A stretch of 64,000 bases of DNA, taken from contig JABDFG010000001.1 of NCBI GenBank assembly GCA_013286655.1, positions 25,459 through 89,458 of the forward strand. The letters run 5' to 3'. How positions within the stretch are numbered: position 1 is the first letter of the stretch; every line of letters starts with the position of its first letter. Shown piece by piece: positions 26,715 to 35,545 of the stretch. The DNA comes from Bacteroidota bacterium. Lineage in GTDB: Bacteria > Bacteroidota > Bacteroidia > JABDFU01. The notes below the pieces were generated by a model. It was not told where the DNA came from, ran no database searches, and was given only the letters and a program-made list of their open reading frames with translations. The position numbers were made by a program, and so were the translations under genes.

Positions 26715-27674
26715 ATGAAAACTAAAACAAATAAATGCTTATACTGCTATGAAGATTTGAAAGAAAATGAAATGGATTTTCATTCAAAATGCAGTAAAAA
26801 ATTCTTCGGCATAGCAACTCCACCAACTCTCTCTTTAACAAAAGAAGAATTAAATAAGATGGCAAGAGAGATTATTAAAAGAAGTGTTACAATACCTGGT
26901 GTGCAACCCAAACTTTCATTGAGTCTCAAAAAAAATTCTACCGATCCGAAAAAATCAAGACTTACTATAGTTGGTCTTTGGGGGGAATACATTTTAAAAC
27001 CCCAATCAGACCGCTATGAATGTATGCCCGAAAATGAAGATTTAGTAATGCATTTGGCAGAAAAAGCAGGAATAAATACTGCCCGCCACACTTTATTAAG
27101 AACGGAGTCCGGGCAATTAGTATATGTCACAAAAAGATTTGATAGAGTTGATAAAAAAAAGGCACCAATGGAAGACTTTTGTCAACTCGCCGGCAAATTA
27201 AGTGCAGATAAATACAAAAGCACCATAGAGGCTGCAGGTTTATTGATATCAAAATATTCATCTCCTTCTTCAAAAACAACTGATCTGATTACTTTTTTTG
27301 ATATTGCTATTTTCTCCTTTTTAGTTGGTAATTCAGATATGCACTTAAAGAATTTTTCAATCATAAAAGATGAAGAAAACCAATACAAGTTGTCTCCGGC
27401 ATACGACTTAATGTCAACCAACCTGGCGATGCCATCCGACAAGGAAGAAGTAGCACTCAGTCTTCATAAAAAGAAACACAGATTAAGTAGATATGACTTT
27501 GTTTCGTTTGGAAAACATATAGGATTAACAGATACTCTGATACAAAAAGCTCTTGACAAATATGATAAAGAAATGCTGAATGAATTTGAAAAATTTACTT
27601 CAATCAGCTTTCTGCCGGATGATTTAAAAGATAAATTTATTTCATTAATGAAATCCCGCTTCAAAATATTATAG
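26715..27674 (+). CDS. HipT-like Ser/Thr kinase toxin
   Basis: A 319-residue HipA-type kinase without the N1 domain. In order: a Cys/His cluster CLYC-x11-HSKC (residues 8-26) resembling a small zinc site; the Gly-rich loop RSVTIPGVQPKLS with possible phospho-acceptors S57 and T59; the ATP-lysine in WGEYILKP (~95); VTKRFDR; catalytic GNSDMHLKN (D208); and metal-binding LSPAYDLMS (D231). E. coli HipT has S57/S59, D210 and D233 in the same places (known family data). Such kinases inactivate aminoacyl-tRNA synthetases (GltX for HipA, TrpS for HipT); the target here is unknown. All kinase residues are present, so it looks functional. Confidence 0.86.
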   Translation: MKTKTNKCLYCYEDLKENEMDFHSKCSKKFFGIATPPTLSLTKEELNKMAREIIKRSVTIPGVQPKLSLSLKKNSTDPKKSRLTIVGLWGEYILKPQSDRYECMPENEDLVMHLAEKAGINTARHTLLRTESGQLVYVTKRFDRVDKKKAPMEDFCQLAGKLSADKYKSTIEAAGLLISKYSSPSSKTTDLITFFDIAIFSFLVGNSDMHLKNFSIIKDEENQYKLSPAYDLMSTNLAMPSDKEEVALSLHKKKHRLSRYDFVSFGKHIGLTDTLIQKALDKYDKEMLNEFEKFTSISFLPDDLKDKFISLMKSRFKIL

Positions 27675-27731
27675 TCATTTAGTTTTGCTTCTTAGACCTG
27701 TCAAACAATACCATCTTTTTACCCATAAAAG

Positions 27732-27814
27732 CTTATATTGGAAAATATTTTCCAAAAACCACATTATAATGGAATAAACTTGATTTTAGAGCGAATTTTG
27801 TGATTATAATGGAA
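27732..27814. repeat. Short direct repeats and palindrome after the hip locus
   Basis: ATTATAATGGAA occurs at 27763-27774 and 27803-27814, 40 bases apart, with a related CTTATATTGGAA at 27732. The last overlaps a perfect 18-bp palindrome TTGGAAAATATTTTCCAA (27738-27755). The stretch lies between hipT and a terminator, with no ORF of note. Confidence 0.6.
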
Positions 27815-27866
27815 AAAATCACATGCTTATACGGAGGGGAAATTGAAAATTGTCCCTGTATAAAGA

Positions 27867-27904
27867 ACAAGAAACACCTTCTCTAAAAGGTGTTTCTTGT
27901 TTTA
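27867..27904. terminator. Intrinsic terminator between hipT and the YciE/YciF-like gene
   Basis: ACAAGAAACACCTT pairs exactly with AAGGTGTTTCTTGT around a six-base loop and is followed by TTTT on the plus strand. The genes on both sides point toward it, so it may work both ways. Confidence 0.8.
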
Positions 27905-27933
27905 GTTCCAAAACTATTTTCACACGGTTAATC

Positions 27934-28491
27934 TTACATCTGTTCTGATTCAACTTCAACCGCTTCCAGATTGATCGTCGATTCTGCAATCTCCGTCAGC
28001 TTTTCATCGGCTGATTTTTCCTGATCAAGAATTTCTTCTAATAGATTGCGGATTTCCGTTAATCCTAAAATCTGAGCAAACGTGCAAAGGCTGCCATAGG
28101 ATGCTATTTCGTAATGCTCTACTTTTTGTCCGGCAGAAATAATTCCTGCATCACACATGGCCCCTTTATCACAGTTTTTCATGATTTCTTCCGCCTCCTT
28201 AATCAGACCGTCCATGGCTTCACACTTTTTAGCCTGGGCTTTTTTGTTTAACAGCTCGAACACCTGTTCTACCTTTTGAACATGTCCTTCCGTCTCCTCC
28301 AGGTGATTTTCGATCGCTTCAATCAACTCATCGGAGGTGGCATTTTTAATCATTTTAGGCAGCGCTTTTGTAAGCGCTTTTTCAGCCCAGTACATGTCTT
28401 TTAATTCGTCCTCGAATAATTTCCTTAAACTGGATTCCTCCATAGCATATTCTGGCGATTTTTTTTTGGATGATCTATCCGTTGTTTTCAT
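27934..28491 (-). CDS. YciE/YciF-like ferritin-fold protein (DUF892)
   Basis: A 185-residue, highly acidic, all-helical protein. The pattern LRKLFEDELKDMYWAEKALTKALPKM, then EAIENHLEETEGHVQKVEQVFEL, and YEIASYGSLCTFAQILG matches the DUF892/YciF ferritin-like family, which forms four-helix bundles with a putative di-metal site. Expression in relatives is often tied to stress, but its reaction is not known. It has four Cys around residues 90-120 (KKCEAMD, KNCDKGAMCD). It is transcribed alone toward the hip locus. Confidence 0.88.
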   Translation of the reverse strand: MKTTDRSSKKKSPEYAMEESSLRKLFEDELKDMYWAEKALTKALPKMIKNATSDELIEAIENHLEETEGHVQKVEQVFELLNKKAQAKKCEAMDGLIKEAEEIMKNCDKGAMCDAGIISAGQKVEHYEIASYGSLCTFAQILGLTEIRNLLEEILDQEKSADEKLTEIAESTINLEAVEVESEQM

Positions 28492-28673
28492 AGCGTCGTT
28501 TTTAAAAATTTAGTTTAGATTAAAACTTTGTTCAGTGATTATCAAATCATATACCAATGTTGAACTTTTGCCAGTACATTGCCTCATTAAAAAGGGGGGT
28601 ATTTCAACTGGGAATTAATTTTCCGGGCAGGGGGAAAATTCACACCAAAATTCAGGAATGAAGGATAAAGTAT

Positions 28674-28681
28674 TAACTTCG
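28674..28681 (+). promoter_or_regulatory. Putative -7 promoter element favouring the start at 28688
   Basis: TAACTTCG, one base from TAnnTTTG, lies after the track's ATG (28658) but six bases before the in-frame ATG at 28688. If real, translation must begin at 28688. Confidence 0.35.
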
Positions 28682-28687
28682 TCCTTC

Positions 28688-31012
28688 ATGTTTAAAAAAA
28701 CATATTGGCAGTACCACTGGCTGCTCTTATTATCAGTTAGTTACGGAAGCTTAATTGCTCAAAAAGACCCCCAGGCCTACCGCGCTTTTTTTGAAGAGGG
28801 AAATAAATTATTTCTTGAAAAAAATTATACAGACGCCCTTAACAATTTTTTGAGTGCCTTTCACCTCGATTCCAGTAACGCCAACATTCGATATAAATTA
28901 GGAATGGCTTACTTATATTCTCCCAACCAAAAAAACAAGGCCATCAATTATCTGGAAAAAGCAAGCAAAAATACCACGGAGCATTACAGTGAATATGAAG
29001 CCAGAGAAACGCATGCTCCTTTGATGGTGCATTTTTATCTGGGCATTGCTTACCAGTTAAATTATGAGTTTGAAAAAGCCATCGCAAAATTTCAATATTG
29101 CTCGGATATTTTTAAAGACAAAAAACTGCCTTCAGATATTAAGTTACACATGGATCAGTGCAACACAGGTATTCAATTGATGAAAAATAAAATCGATGTA
29201 AAAATAGAGAACCTGGGGCCGAATTTCAATACCAGCTACCCTGAATATTGCCCGGTCATTAATGCAGATGAATCAACACTGATTTTTACATCCAGACGTC
29301 CTGGAGGCCTTACAGATGATAAAGCGCCAGACGGCCAGTACTTTGAGGACATTTACATAAGTTATAAAGCTGCGGATGGCAATTGGTCCAAACCCAAATT
29401 GATCAGCCGGTTTATCAATACGGAAGAAAATGATGCGGCTATAGGCCTATCAGCAGATGGACACCAGCTTTTCGTTTTTTCGCCGGAAAATGGGGGAGAC
29501 ATTCTCTACAGCAATTTTGACGGGGGAGGCTGGAGTGTTCCCCTGCCGGTAGGATCAGATATCAACTCTAAATATTGGGAAACACATGCCTGCATTTCCG
29601 CAGACAACCAAACCCTTTATTTTGTAAGCGACCGTCCTGGGGGGTATGGAGGCCGTGATATTTACAAATGTGTCAAACTTCCGAATGGCAACTGGAGTTT
29701 AGCAACCAACCTCGGACCAACCATCAATACCCCTTACGATGAGGACGGTCCATTTATTCATCCTGACGGCGTTACACTTTTTTACAGCAGCAATGGTCCA
29801 GCCAGCATGGGAGGATTTGATATTTTCTATTCCACAAAAACCGAAACTTCCGGTAAAAAAAATAATGGCGTAAAATGGTCCAGACCCGCCAATCTTGGGT
29901 ATCCTATCAATACCACCGGAGATGATATTTATTATGTGCTTTCAACCGACGGTACAAGAGCTTATTTTTCTTCCGAAAGGGAAGGGAGCATTGGGGAAAA
30001 GGATCTTTTTAAAATGACTCTCAGCTCAACGGTCGTTAATCCGACCGCCTTAATGATCGGCTTCTTAACCTTTGACGGGAGTGCCTCAAAAATTCCCAGA
30101 GATGTACATATAACTGCCAGAGATGGAGAAACAGACGAACTCATACAAGACATACGACCCAATCCAAAAACCGGCAAATACCTGATGGTACTTAGTCCCG
30201 GTACAAGCGGCAAGACGTACAACATTAAATTAGAAGCGGAAGGGTATTTTCCGGTCAGCGAACAACTAAAAATCGAACCAGGTTCCTCTTACCAGGAATT
30301 GAAAAGGGAAATCCGGCTAAAACTCATTAACCTGGAAACTAAAAGATCAGGGGACGTCTCTTTAACAGGAATTGTAAGAGGTTCTGATGGCAAACCGATA
30401 AGCGATGCAAAAGTAATTGTAAAGGACAATAGTACCGGGGAAATTGTAAAGACCTATCAGACATTAAACGATTCAGGCCTTTATTACGCCTCTCTTCAAA
30501 CAGGAAAAAATTACAACGTATCTTTTGAGACCAGTGGCTTCTTATTTCACTCTGAAAACATAGACATACCTGCCCAATCTGATTTTTCTGTTATAAAAAG
30601 AGATGTGCAAATCGAAAAAGTAACCGCCGGATCAACCATAGTTTTGAAGAATGTATTTTTTGAAACAGGCAGAGCCACCTTAACCAAAGAATCAAAGATA
30701 GAACTGGAAAAGCTGTATGACATGTTAACACAAAATGCCCTGCTTCGGGTTGAAATATCCGGCCATACGGACAATGCGGGAACAGAAAGCGTTAACCTTC
30801 GTTTATCACAAGAGCGTGCTCAATCTGTTGTAGATTACCTTGTAAAAAACAAAAGAACATATTATGTTGCGCCTTTTTATTATAAGGGAGTGGATAAAAA
30901 AAGACTTGTACCTTTGGGATATGGTTCAACCAAACCAGTAATGGGTAATGATACGCCAGAGGGCAGGCGTATGAATCGTCGTGTTGAAATGAAAATCATC
31001 AGTATAAAATGA
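28688..31012 (+). CDS. TPR / PD40 beta-propeller / OmpA-domain envelope protein (PorE-like layout)
   Basis: I prefer ATG 28688 (MFKKTYWQYHWLLLLSVSYG) because it puts the signal peptide at the N-terminus; the track start is ten codons earlier. Order of parts: TPR-like helices (~residues 40-170), a PD40/WD40-like propeller with repeated SADGHQLFVFSPENGG- and YFVSDRPGGYGGRDIY-type blades (~200-450), two carboxypeptidase-regulatory-like beta domains (~460-640), and a C-terminal OmpA peptidoglycan-binding domain (VEISGHTDNAGTESVNLRLS, then GRRMNRRVEMKI). This is the layout of PorE, an outer-membrane part of the type IX secretion system, but many paralogues share it. It overlaps the next gene by four bases. 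Confidence 0.88.
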   Translation: MFKKTYWQYHWLLLLSVSYGSLIAQKDPQAYRAFFEEGNKLFLEKNYTDALNNFLSAFHLDSSNANIRYKLGMAYLYSPNQKNKAINYLEKASKNTTEHYSEYEARETHAPLMVHFYLGIAYQLNYEFEKAIAKFQYCSDIFKDKKLPSDIKLHMDQCNTGIQLMKNKIDVKIENLGPNFNTSYPEYCPVINADESTLIFTSRRPGGLTDDKAPDGQYFEDIYISYKAADGNWSKPKLISRFINTEENDAAIGLSADGHQLFVFSPENGGDILYSNFDGGGWSVPLPVGSDINSKYWETHACISADNQTLYFVSDRPGGYGGRDIYKCVKLPNGNWSLATNLGPTINTPYDEDGPFIHPDGVTLFYSSNGPASMGGFDIFYSTKTETSGKKNNGVKWSRPANLGYPINTTGDDIYYVLSTDGTRAYFSSEREGSIGEKDLFKMTLSSTVVNPTALMIGFLTFDGSASKIPRDVHITARDGETDELIQDIRPNPKTGKYLMVLSPGTSGKTYNIKLEAEGYFPVSEQLKIEPGSSYQELKREIRLKLINLETKRSGDVSLTGIVRGSDGKPISDAKVIVKDNSTGEIVKTYQTLNDSGLYYASLQTGKNYNVSFETSGFLFHSENIDIPAQSDFSVIKRDVQIEKVTAGSTIVLKNVFFETGRATLTKESKIELEKLYDMLTQNALLRVEISGHTDNAGTESVNLRLSQERAQSVVDYLVKNKRTYYVAPFYYKGVDKKRLVPLGYGSTKPVMGNDTPEGRRMNRRVEMKIISIK

Positions 31013-32583
31013 GGGTCTTCGTCTTGAAAACAATTCCATTGATTTCACTGTTCGTTTTGTTCTATGGTTTTGCCTATTCACAAAAATCCTCTTCGAGATT
31101 TATAGACCCACGGGAGGCAGAAGAACATTTTGATCATAAAAATTACCTGGCTGCAATGCGTGTATATAAAGAATTGCTCAAACGAGACCCCGATGATGCT
31201 GATTATAATTACAAAGTAGCGCTTTGTTATTTAAATACCAACCTGGATAAAACTCAGGCTATTCCATACCTTGAAAAGATTGTAAAAAAAGGCAAGGTCG
31301 ACACGGAGGTTTGGTTCCATCTCGGTCAGGCCTACCAATATGCCAACCGCTTTGATGACGCGATTAAGGCTTATTCCACCTTCAAAGAAAAGTCATCCAG
31401 AAGAGATATTGAAAGGGCCGAACGGGCTATTGAAACCTGCTATAACGGGAAACAATTTGTAAAATTCCCACTGGATGTAACTTTTGAAAATCTTGGTAAG
31501 GATGTAAATTCAGAATATGCAGACTATCATCCCTTTGCTACATTGAATGAGTCTTTTATGGTATTTACAAGCAGGAGAAAGGGCGGAAAAAGCAATTCAC
31601 TGGAAATGGATGGGCTCTATCCTTCTGATATTTACATGACGACCGTAAAAGAAGGTAATTGGATTAAAGCGACTAATATCGGATCTCCGGTGAATACCTC
31701 TTTTGACGAACAAGCCGTTGGACTTTCTCCGGATGGCTCAAGTATGACCGTATACCTGGACCACATTGATAGCCTTGGCAATATTTATATATCGAAATTT
31801 TTGAATGGAAAATTTCAAAAACTTTCCAAATTAAACAGCAATGTAAATTCCGGCTTCGAAACCTCCGGATCCGTTAGTGTCGATGGGGAAATGATACTTT
31901 TCGCAAGCGAACGTTCAGGAGGAATGGGAGGTACCGACCTGTACATGGCTAAAAAATTACCGAATGGACAATGGGCGATTCCCCAAAATCTTGGCAAAAC
32001 AATTAACACCGTTTACAACGAAGATTTTCCTCATCTTTCGGAAGATGGAAAGACACTTTATTTTGCATCACAAGGTCATTCCAGTATGGGAGGATTCGAT
32101 ATTTTCAAATCTGTTTATACGGAAGAAACGAATACCTGGTCGGAACCGCAAAACCTGGGATACCCCATCAATACGACCGATGACAATTATACCATCTCCT
32201 TCACCGAGAATGAGCGGGTTGCGTACGTAGCTGCGGTAAGACCGGGAGGTATGGGGGACCTGGATATCTGGCGTATTCGCTTTAATAATACAGAGCAACG
32301 GATGACATTCGTCTCCGGACGTGTAAGTTCAACCGACAGTACTCAAAATACGATGGAAGCGATTATCACTGCAACGGATGTATCAAAAAAAGACCAGCTA
32401 CCTTTTACTTACACCCCTATCCCATCGAGCGGGAAATACATCATGGCACTCAGTCCAGGAAAATATACACTAACCATTGAAAGCACTGGTCATACTACTT
32501 ACACAGAAACCATCACCATACTGGATAAAGGTTCTTTCCAGCCAGAAATTAAAAAAGACTTTATTCTCATAAAAAATAAATAA
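31009..32583 (+). CDS. TPR / PD40 propeller protein without OmpA domain
   Basis: A 524-residue secreted protein with a signal peptide (IPLISLFVLFYGFAYSQ), TPR-like repeats (AAMRVYKELLKRDPDDADYN, CYLNTNLDKTQAIPYLEKIV) and PD40 blades (LFASERSGGMGGTDLYMAKK, TLYFASQGHSSMGGFDIFKS). It ends with a carboxypeptidase-regulatory-like domain (ALSPGKYTLTIESTGHTTY). It lacks the OmpA part of its upstream neighbour and so would not bind peptidoglycan by that route. The next gene is a close paralogue; both sit in one operon with the OmpA-containing protein. Function is unknown, probably envelope structure. Confidence 0.84.
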   Translation: MRVFVLKTIPLISLFVLFYGFAYSQKSSSRFIDPREAEEHFDHKNYLAAMRVYKELLKRDPDDADYNYKVALCYLNTNLDKTQAIPYLEKIVKKGKVDTEVWFHLGQAYQYANRFDDAIKAYSTFKEKSSRRDIERAERAIETCYNGKQFVKFPLDVTFENLGKDVNSEYADYHPFATLNESFMVFTSRRKGGKSNSLEMDGLYPSDIYMTTVKEGNWIKATNIGSPVNTSFDEQAVGLSPDGSSMTVYLDHIDSLGNIYISKFLNGKFQKLSKLNSNVNSGFETSGSVSVDGEMILFASERSGGMGGTDLYMAKKLPNGQWAIPQNLGKTINTVYNEDFPHLSEDGKTLYFASQGHSSMGGFDIFKSVYTEETNTWSEPQNLGYPINTTDDNYTISFTENERVAYVAAVRPGGMGDLDIWRIRFNNTEQRMTFVSGRVSSTDSTQNTMEAIITATDVSKKDQLPFTYTPIPSSGKYIMALSPGKYTLTIESTGHTTYTETITILDKGSFQPEIKKDFILIKNK

Positions 32584-32589
32584 AGCCAT

Positions 32590-34161
32590 ATGAAATTTAA
32601 GCAACGGCGTTATGGTTTAAACTGTTTCATTTTTTTGTTTCTGCTGCTGAACATGTCCAGTGCCCAAAACCGGAAGCCGGTTAATCCGGATATTGCAAAA
32701 GAACTTTTTTCCAGACATAATTATGTCCAGGCTCTTCCCATGTACAAAGAACTTGTCAAACAGCAGCCTAAAAGCATTGAATACAATTTAAAAACAGCCA
32801 TCTGTTACCTGAACACCTCCATTAACAAAGCTGCTGCAGTTCCTTACCTTGAGTTTATTTGTGCACTGCCCAAAAAAGAGGAGGAGGACCAGTTCAACCT
32901 CGGGAAAGCCTATCAATATGCCTACCGGTTTGATGAAGCCATTGTCGCTTATGAAAAATGTACGAAGACGGCCAAAGGAAATCTGCTCTTGCAAGCCGAA
33001 CGACAGATCGAAACCTGCAACAATGCCAAAGAACTCATCAAGTACCCTCTGGATGTTGTCTTTATTAACCTGGGGAAACAAATCAATACAGAATTTCCGG
33101 ATTACAATCCTTTAATTCCATCTGACGAATCATTTCTGGTATTTACTACCCGGAGACCTAAAGGCTCCGGAATGCAGCCAGAAATGGATGGTTATTATCC
33201 TTCCGATATTTTGATTTCAGTACCCAAAGACGGAGTCTGGCAAAAACCAAAGGACATTGGGACCCAGATCAATACCCCACTTGATGAACAAGCCGTAGAT
33301 CTGACTCCTGATGGAAAAGTAATGGTTGTTTACCTGGATCACATTGACTCCGTTGGAAATATATATTATTCCGAAAATAACAAAAACCAGTTTTCAAAAC
33401 TGGTAAAATTTAATTCGAATGTCAATTCCGCATTTGAAACTTCGGGTTCTATTTCGAGCAGTCGCGATCTGCTCGTTTTTGCCAGCAAACGTGCGGATGG
33501 TTACGGAGAGACTGATCTGTATATGATGAAAAAATTACCCAATGGAGATTGGGCCTTGCCTCAGATTTTAGGGAACCAGATAAATACTAAATATAAAGAA
33601 GATTACCCGCACATTGGGCCGGACGGCAAAACTCTGTATTTTGCTTCACAGGGACATTCTTCCATGGGCGGCTTCGATATCTTCAAGTCCATCTATTCAG
33701 AGGAATCTAATACCTGGTCTTCCCCGGAGAATCTTGGTTACCCGATTAACAGCCCCGATGACGAACTCAGCATCTCCTTTACGGGTGATAGCTGTTACGG
33801 CTATCTTTCTTCTTCAAGAGACGGAGGATTTGGGGATCTTGATCTCTATAAGGTAAAGTTTAACAAAGAAAATATCCGGTATTGCATTGTGAGCGGTTAT
33901 GTCACAACAGCCGACACGATGGGCCCCTATATAAAAAAGCAAATCGTTGCGATACGGACAGACACCAAACAGCTACAAAAATTCACACCGGTTAAAAACA
34001 GCGGTAAATATGTCATGGCACTTAACCCGGGTAAATATACCCTGACGGTTAAAGCAGACGGATATGAAGATTTCAATTTCCTCATGACCATTGTGGATGT
34101 TCCCTTTCAACCGGAAATAAAACAGGACTTTCAATTAACCAAAAAAACAATTCCTAACTAA
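32590..34161 (+). CDS. TPR / PD40 propeller protein, paralogue of the preceding gene
   Basis: A 523-residue copy of the same design: signal peptide (GLNCFIFLFLLLNMSSAQ), TPR (LPMYKELVKQQPKSIEYNLK), PD40 blades (LVFASKRADGYGETDLYMMK, TLYFASQGHSSMGGFDIFKS) and a last beta domain (ALNPGKYTLTVKADGYEDF). The blade TLYFASQGHSSMGGFDIFKS is identical in both paralogues, while other parts differ widely, which indicates an old tandem duplication under selection. It also lacks an OmpA domain. It starts six bases after the previous stop. Confidence 0.84.
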   Translation: MKFKQRRYGLNCFIFLFLLLNMSSAQNRKPVNPDIAKELFSRHNYVQALPMYKELVKQQPKSIEYNLKTAICYLNTSINKAAAVPYLEFICALPKKEEEDQFNLGKAYQYAYRFDEAIVAYEKCTKTAKGNLLLQAERQIETCNNAKELIKYPLDVVFINLGKQINTEFPDYNPLIPSDESFLVFTTRRPKGSGMQPEMDGYYPSDILISVPKDGVWQKPKDIGTQINTPLDEQAVDLTPDGKVMVVYLDHIDSVGNIYYSENNKNQFSKLVKFNSNVNSAFETSGSISSSRDLLVFASKRADGYGETDLYMMKKLPNGDWALPQILGNQINTKYKEDYPHIGPDGKTLYFASQGHSSMGGFDIFKSIYSEESNTWSSPENLGYPINSPDDELSISFTGDSCYGYLSSSRDGGFGDLDLYKVKFNKENIRYCIVSGYVTTADTMGPYIKKQIVAIRTDTKQLQKFTPVKNSGKYVMALNPGKYTLTVKADGYEDFNFLMTIVDVPFQPEIKQDFQLTKKTIPN

Positions 34162-34166
34162 ATTTC

Positions 34167-34937
34167 GTGCAGCTAAACTTAACCCGCCCACTCGCCTTCT
34201 TTGATCTTGAAACAACCGGAGTAAATGTCGGTTCCGACCGGATCGTGGAACTAGCTATCCTGAAAGTCAATCCGGATGGATCCAAAGATCTTAAAACCAA
34301 ACGGATCAACCCGCTCATTCCAATACCTGAACAAGCCAGCCTGATACATGGCATCAAGAACCTGGATGTTAAAGATTCCCCTTCCTTTAAAGAAGTCGCA
34401 CATGAGCTGAACCTTTTTCTGGAAGGTTGTGATCTTGCAGGGTATAATTCAAACAGATTTGACATTCCCTTACTTGTAGAGGAATTCCTGCGGGCTGAAA
34501 TCGATTTTGATTTAAAAGGACGCAAATTTATTGACGTACAAACTATTTTTCACAAAAAAGAACAACGCACGCTTTCTGCAGCCTTCCGGTTTTACTGCCA
34601 GAAGGACCTGGAACGGGCACACAGTGCAGAAGCCGATACAATAGCTACCCAGGAAATACTCGAAGCACAGCTCGATAAATACCCTGACTTAAAAAATGAC
34701 ATGTCTTTTCTACACGAATATTCAACCCAAACTTCCAATGTCGATCTGGCGGGAAGGATCGTTTATAATAAAGAAAAAATAGAAGTTTTTAATTTCGGCA
34801 AACATACGGGCAAACCGGTAGAGGTTGTTTTTCAAACGGAGCCATCCTATTACAAATGGATGATGGACGGTGATTTCCCCCTTTACACCAAGAAAATTAT
34901 CACCCAGATTCGTTTACGTATACTTAATAACAAATGA
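34167..34937 (+). CDS. DnaQ-like 3'-5' exonuclease
   Basis: A 256-residue DEDD exonuclease: motif I ARPLAFFDLETTGVN-type (FFDLETTG), motif II LAGYNSNRFDIPLL, motif III HSAEADTIATQEIL (the H-x4-D form). A C-terminal part, FNFGKHTGKPVEVVFQTEPSYYKWMM, resembles the extra module of exonuclease X-like proteins. It could be an epsilon proofreading subunit or a repair exonuclease. The start is GTG at 34167, five bases after the PD40 gene. It overlaps the FAH-family gene by four bases. Confidence 0.87.
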   Translation: MQLNLTRPLAFFDLETTGVNVGSDRIVELAILKVNPDGSKDLKTKRINPLIPIPEQASLIHGIKNLDVKDSPSFKEVAHELNLFLEGCDLAGYNSNRFDIPLLVEEFLRAEIDFDLKGRKFIDVQTIFHKKEQRTLSAAFRFYCQKDLERAHSAEADTIATQEILEAQLDKYPDLKNDMSFLHEYSTQTSNVDLAGRIVYNKEKIEVFNFGKHTGKPVEVVFQTEPSYYKWMMDGDFPLYTKKIITQIRLRILNNK

Positions 34938-35545
34938 AAATCCTGTGCATTGGTCAGAATTACGCAAAACACAATTCGGAAATGAAATCCGAAACTCCAG
35001 CGGAGCCCGTATTCTTTATGAAACCAGATACAGCCCTCTTAACAGAAGGTAAACCCTTTTATTACCCCGATTTTTCAAAAGAAATCCACCACGAAGTAGA
35101 ACTGGTATTAAAAATTTCAAAAAACGGCAAACACATTGATCCTGATTTGGCAAAGAATTACTACGAAGAAATTGGAGTTGGAATTGACTTTACAGCCCGT
35201 GACCTTCAATCCCGGTGCAAAGAAAAAGGGTTACCCTGGGAAAAAGCCAAAGCATTTGATGGCTCAGCTCCTGTCGGGAAATTTGTTTCAAAAAAAGAAT
35301 TTTCTGACTTAACGAATCTGTCTTTTCAACTTAAGCTGAACAACGCGATCGTTCAAAAAGGAAATACGAAAGACCTGTTATTTTCTTTTGATACCATTAT
35401 TGCCTATTTATCCACATTTATTACCCTACGGACAGGAGATCTTATTTTTACGGGAACTCCGGAGGGCGTTGGGCCAGTCAAAATAGGCGATCAGCTGGAA
35501 GCTTTTATAGAAAACAAATCTCTTTTGCGTTTTGACGTTAAATAA
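34934..35545 (+). CDS. Fumarylacetoacetate hydrolase (FAH) family protein
   Basis: A 203-residue FAH-fold enzyme of the short FAHD1-like kind. Metal-binding acidic residues lie in HHEVELVLKISKNGKHID; GIDFTARDLQSRCKEKGLPW and FTGTPEGVGPVKIGDQL are conserved family stretches. Members hydrolyse or decarboxylate acylpyruvates, oxaloacetate or related 2-oxo acids. The exact reaction is not readable. Its 3' end overlaps the convergent DUF1501 gene by eight bases. Confidence 0.88.
   Translation: MKILCIGQNYAKHNSEMKSETPAEPVFFMKPDTALLTEGKPFYYPDFSKEIHHEVELVLKISKNGKHIDPDLAKNYYEEIGVGIDFTARDLQSRCKEKGLPWEKAKAFDGSAPVGKFVSKKEFSDLTNLSFQLKLNNAIVQKGNTKDLLFSFDTIIAYLSTFITLRTGDLIFTGTPEGVGPVKIGDQLEAFIENKSLLRFDVK

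Noticed and set aside
25612-27933. Attachment site pair around the hip locus
   Set aside because: The 3' end of tRNA-Pro is not repeated downstream and no integrase gene is present.
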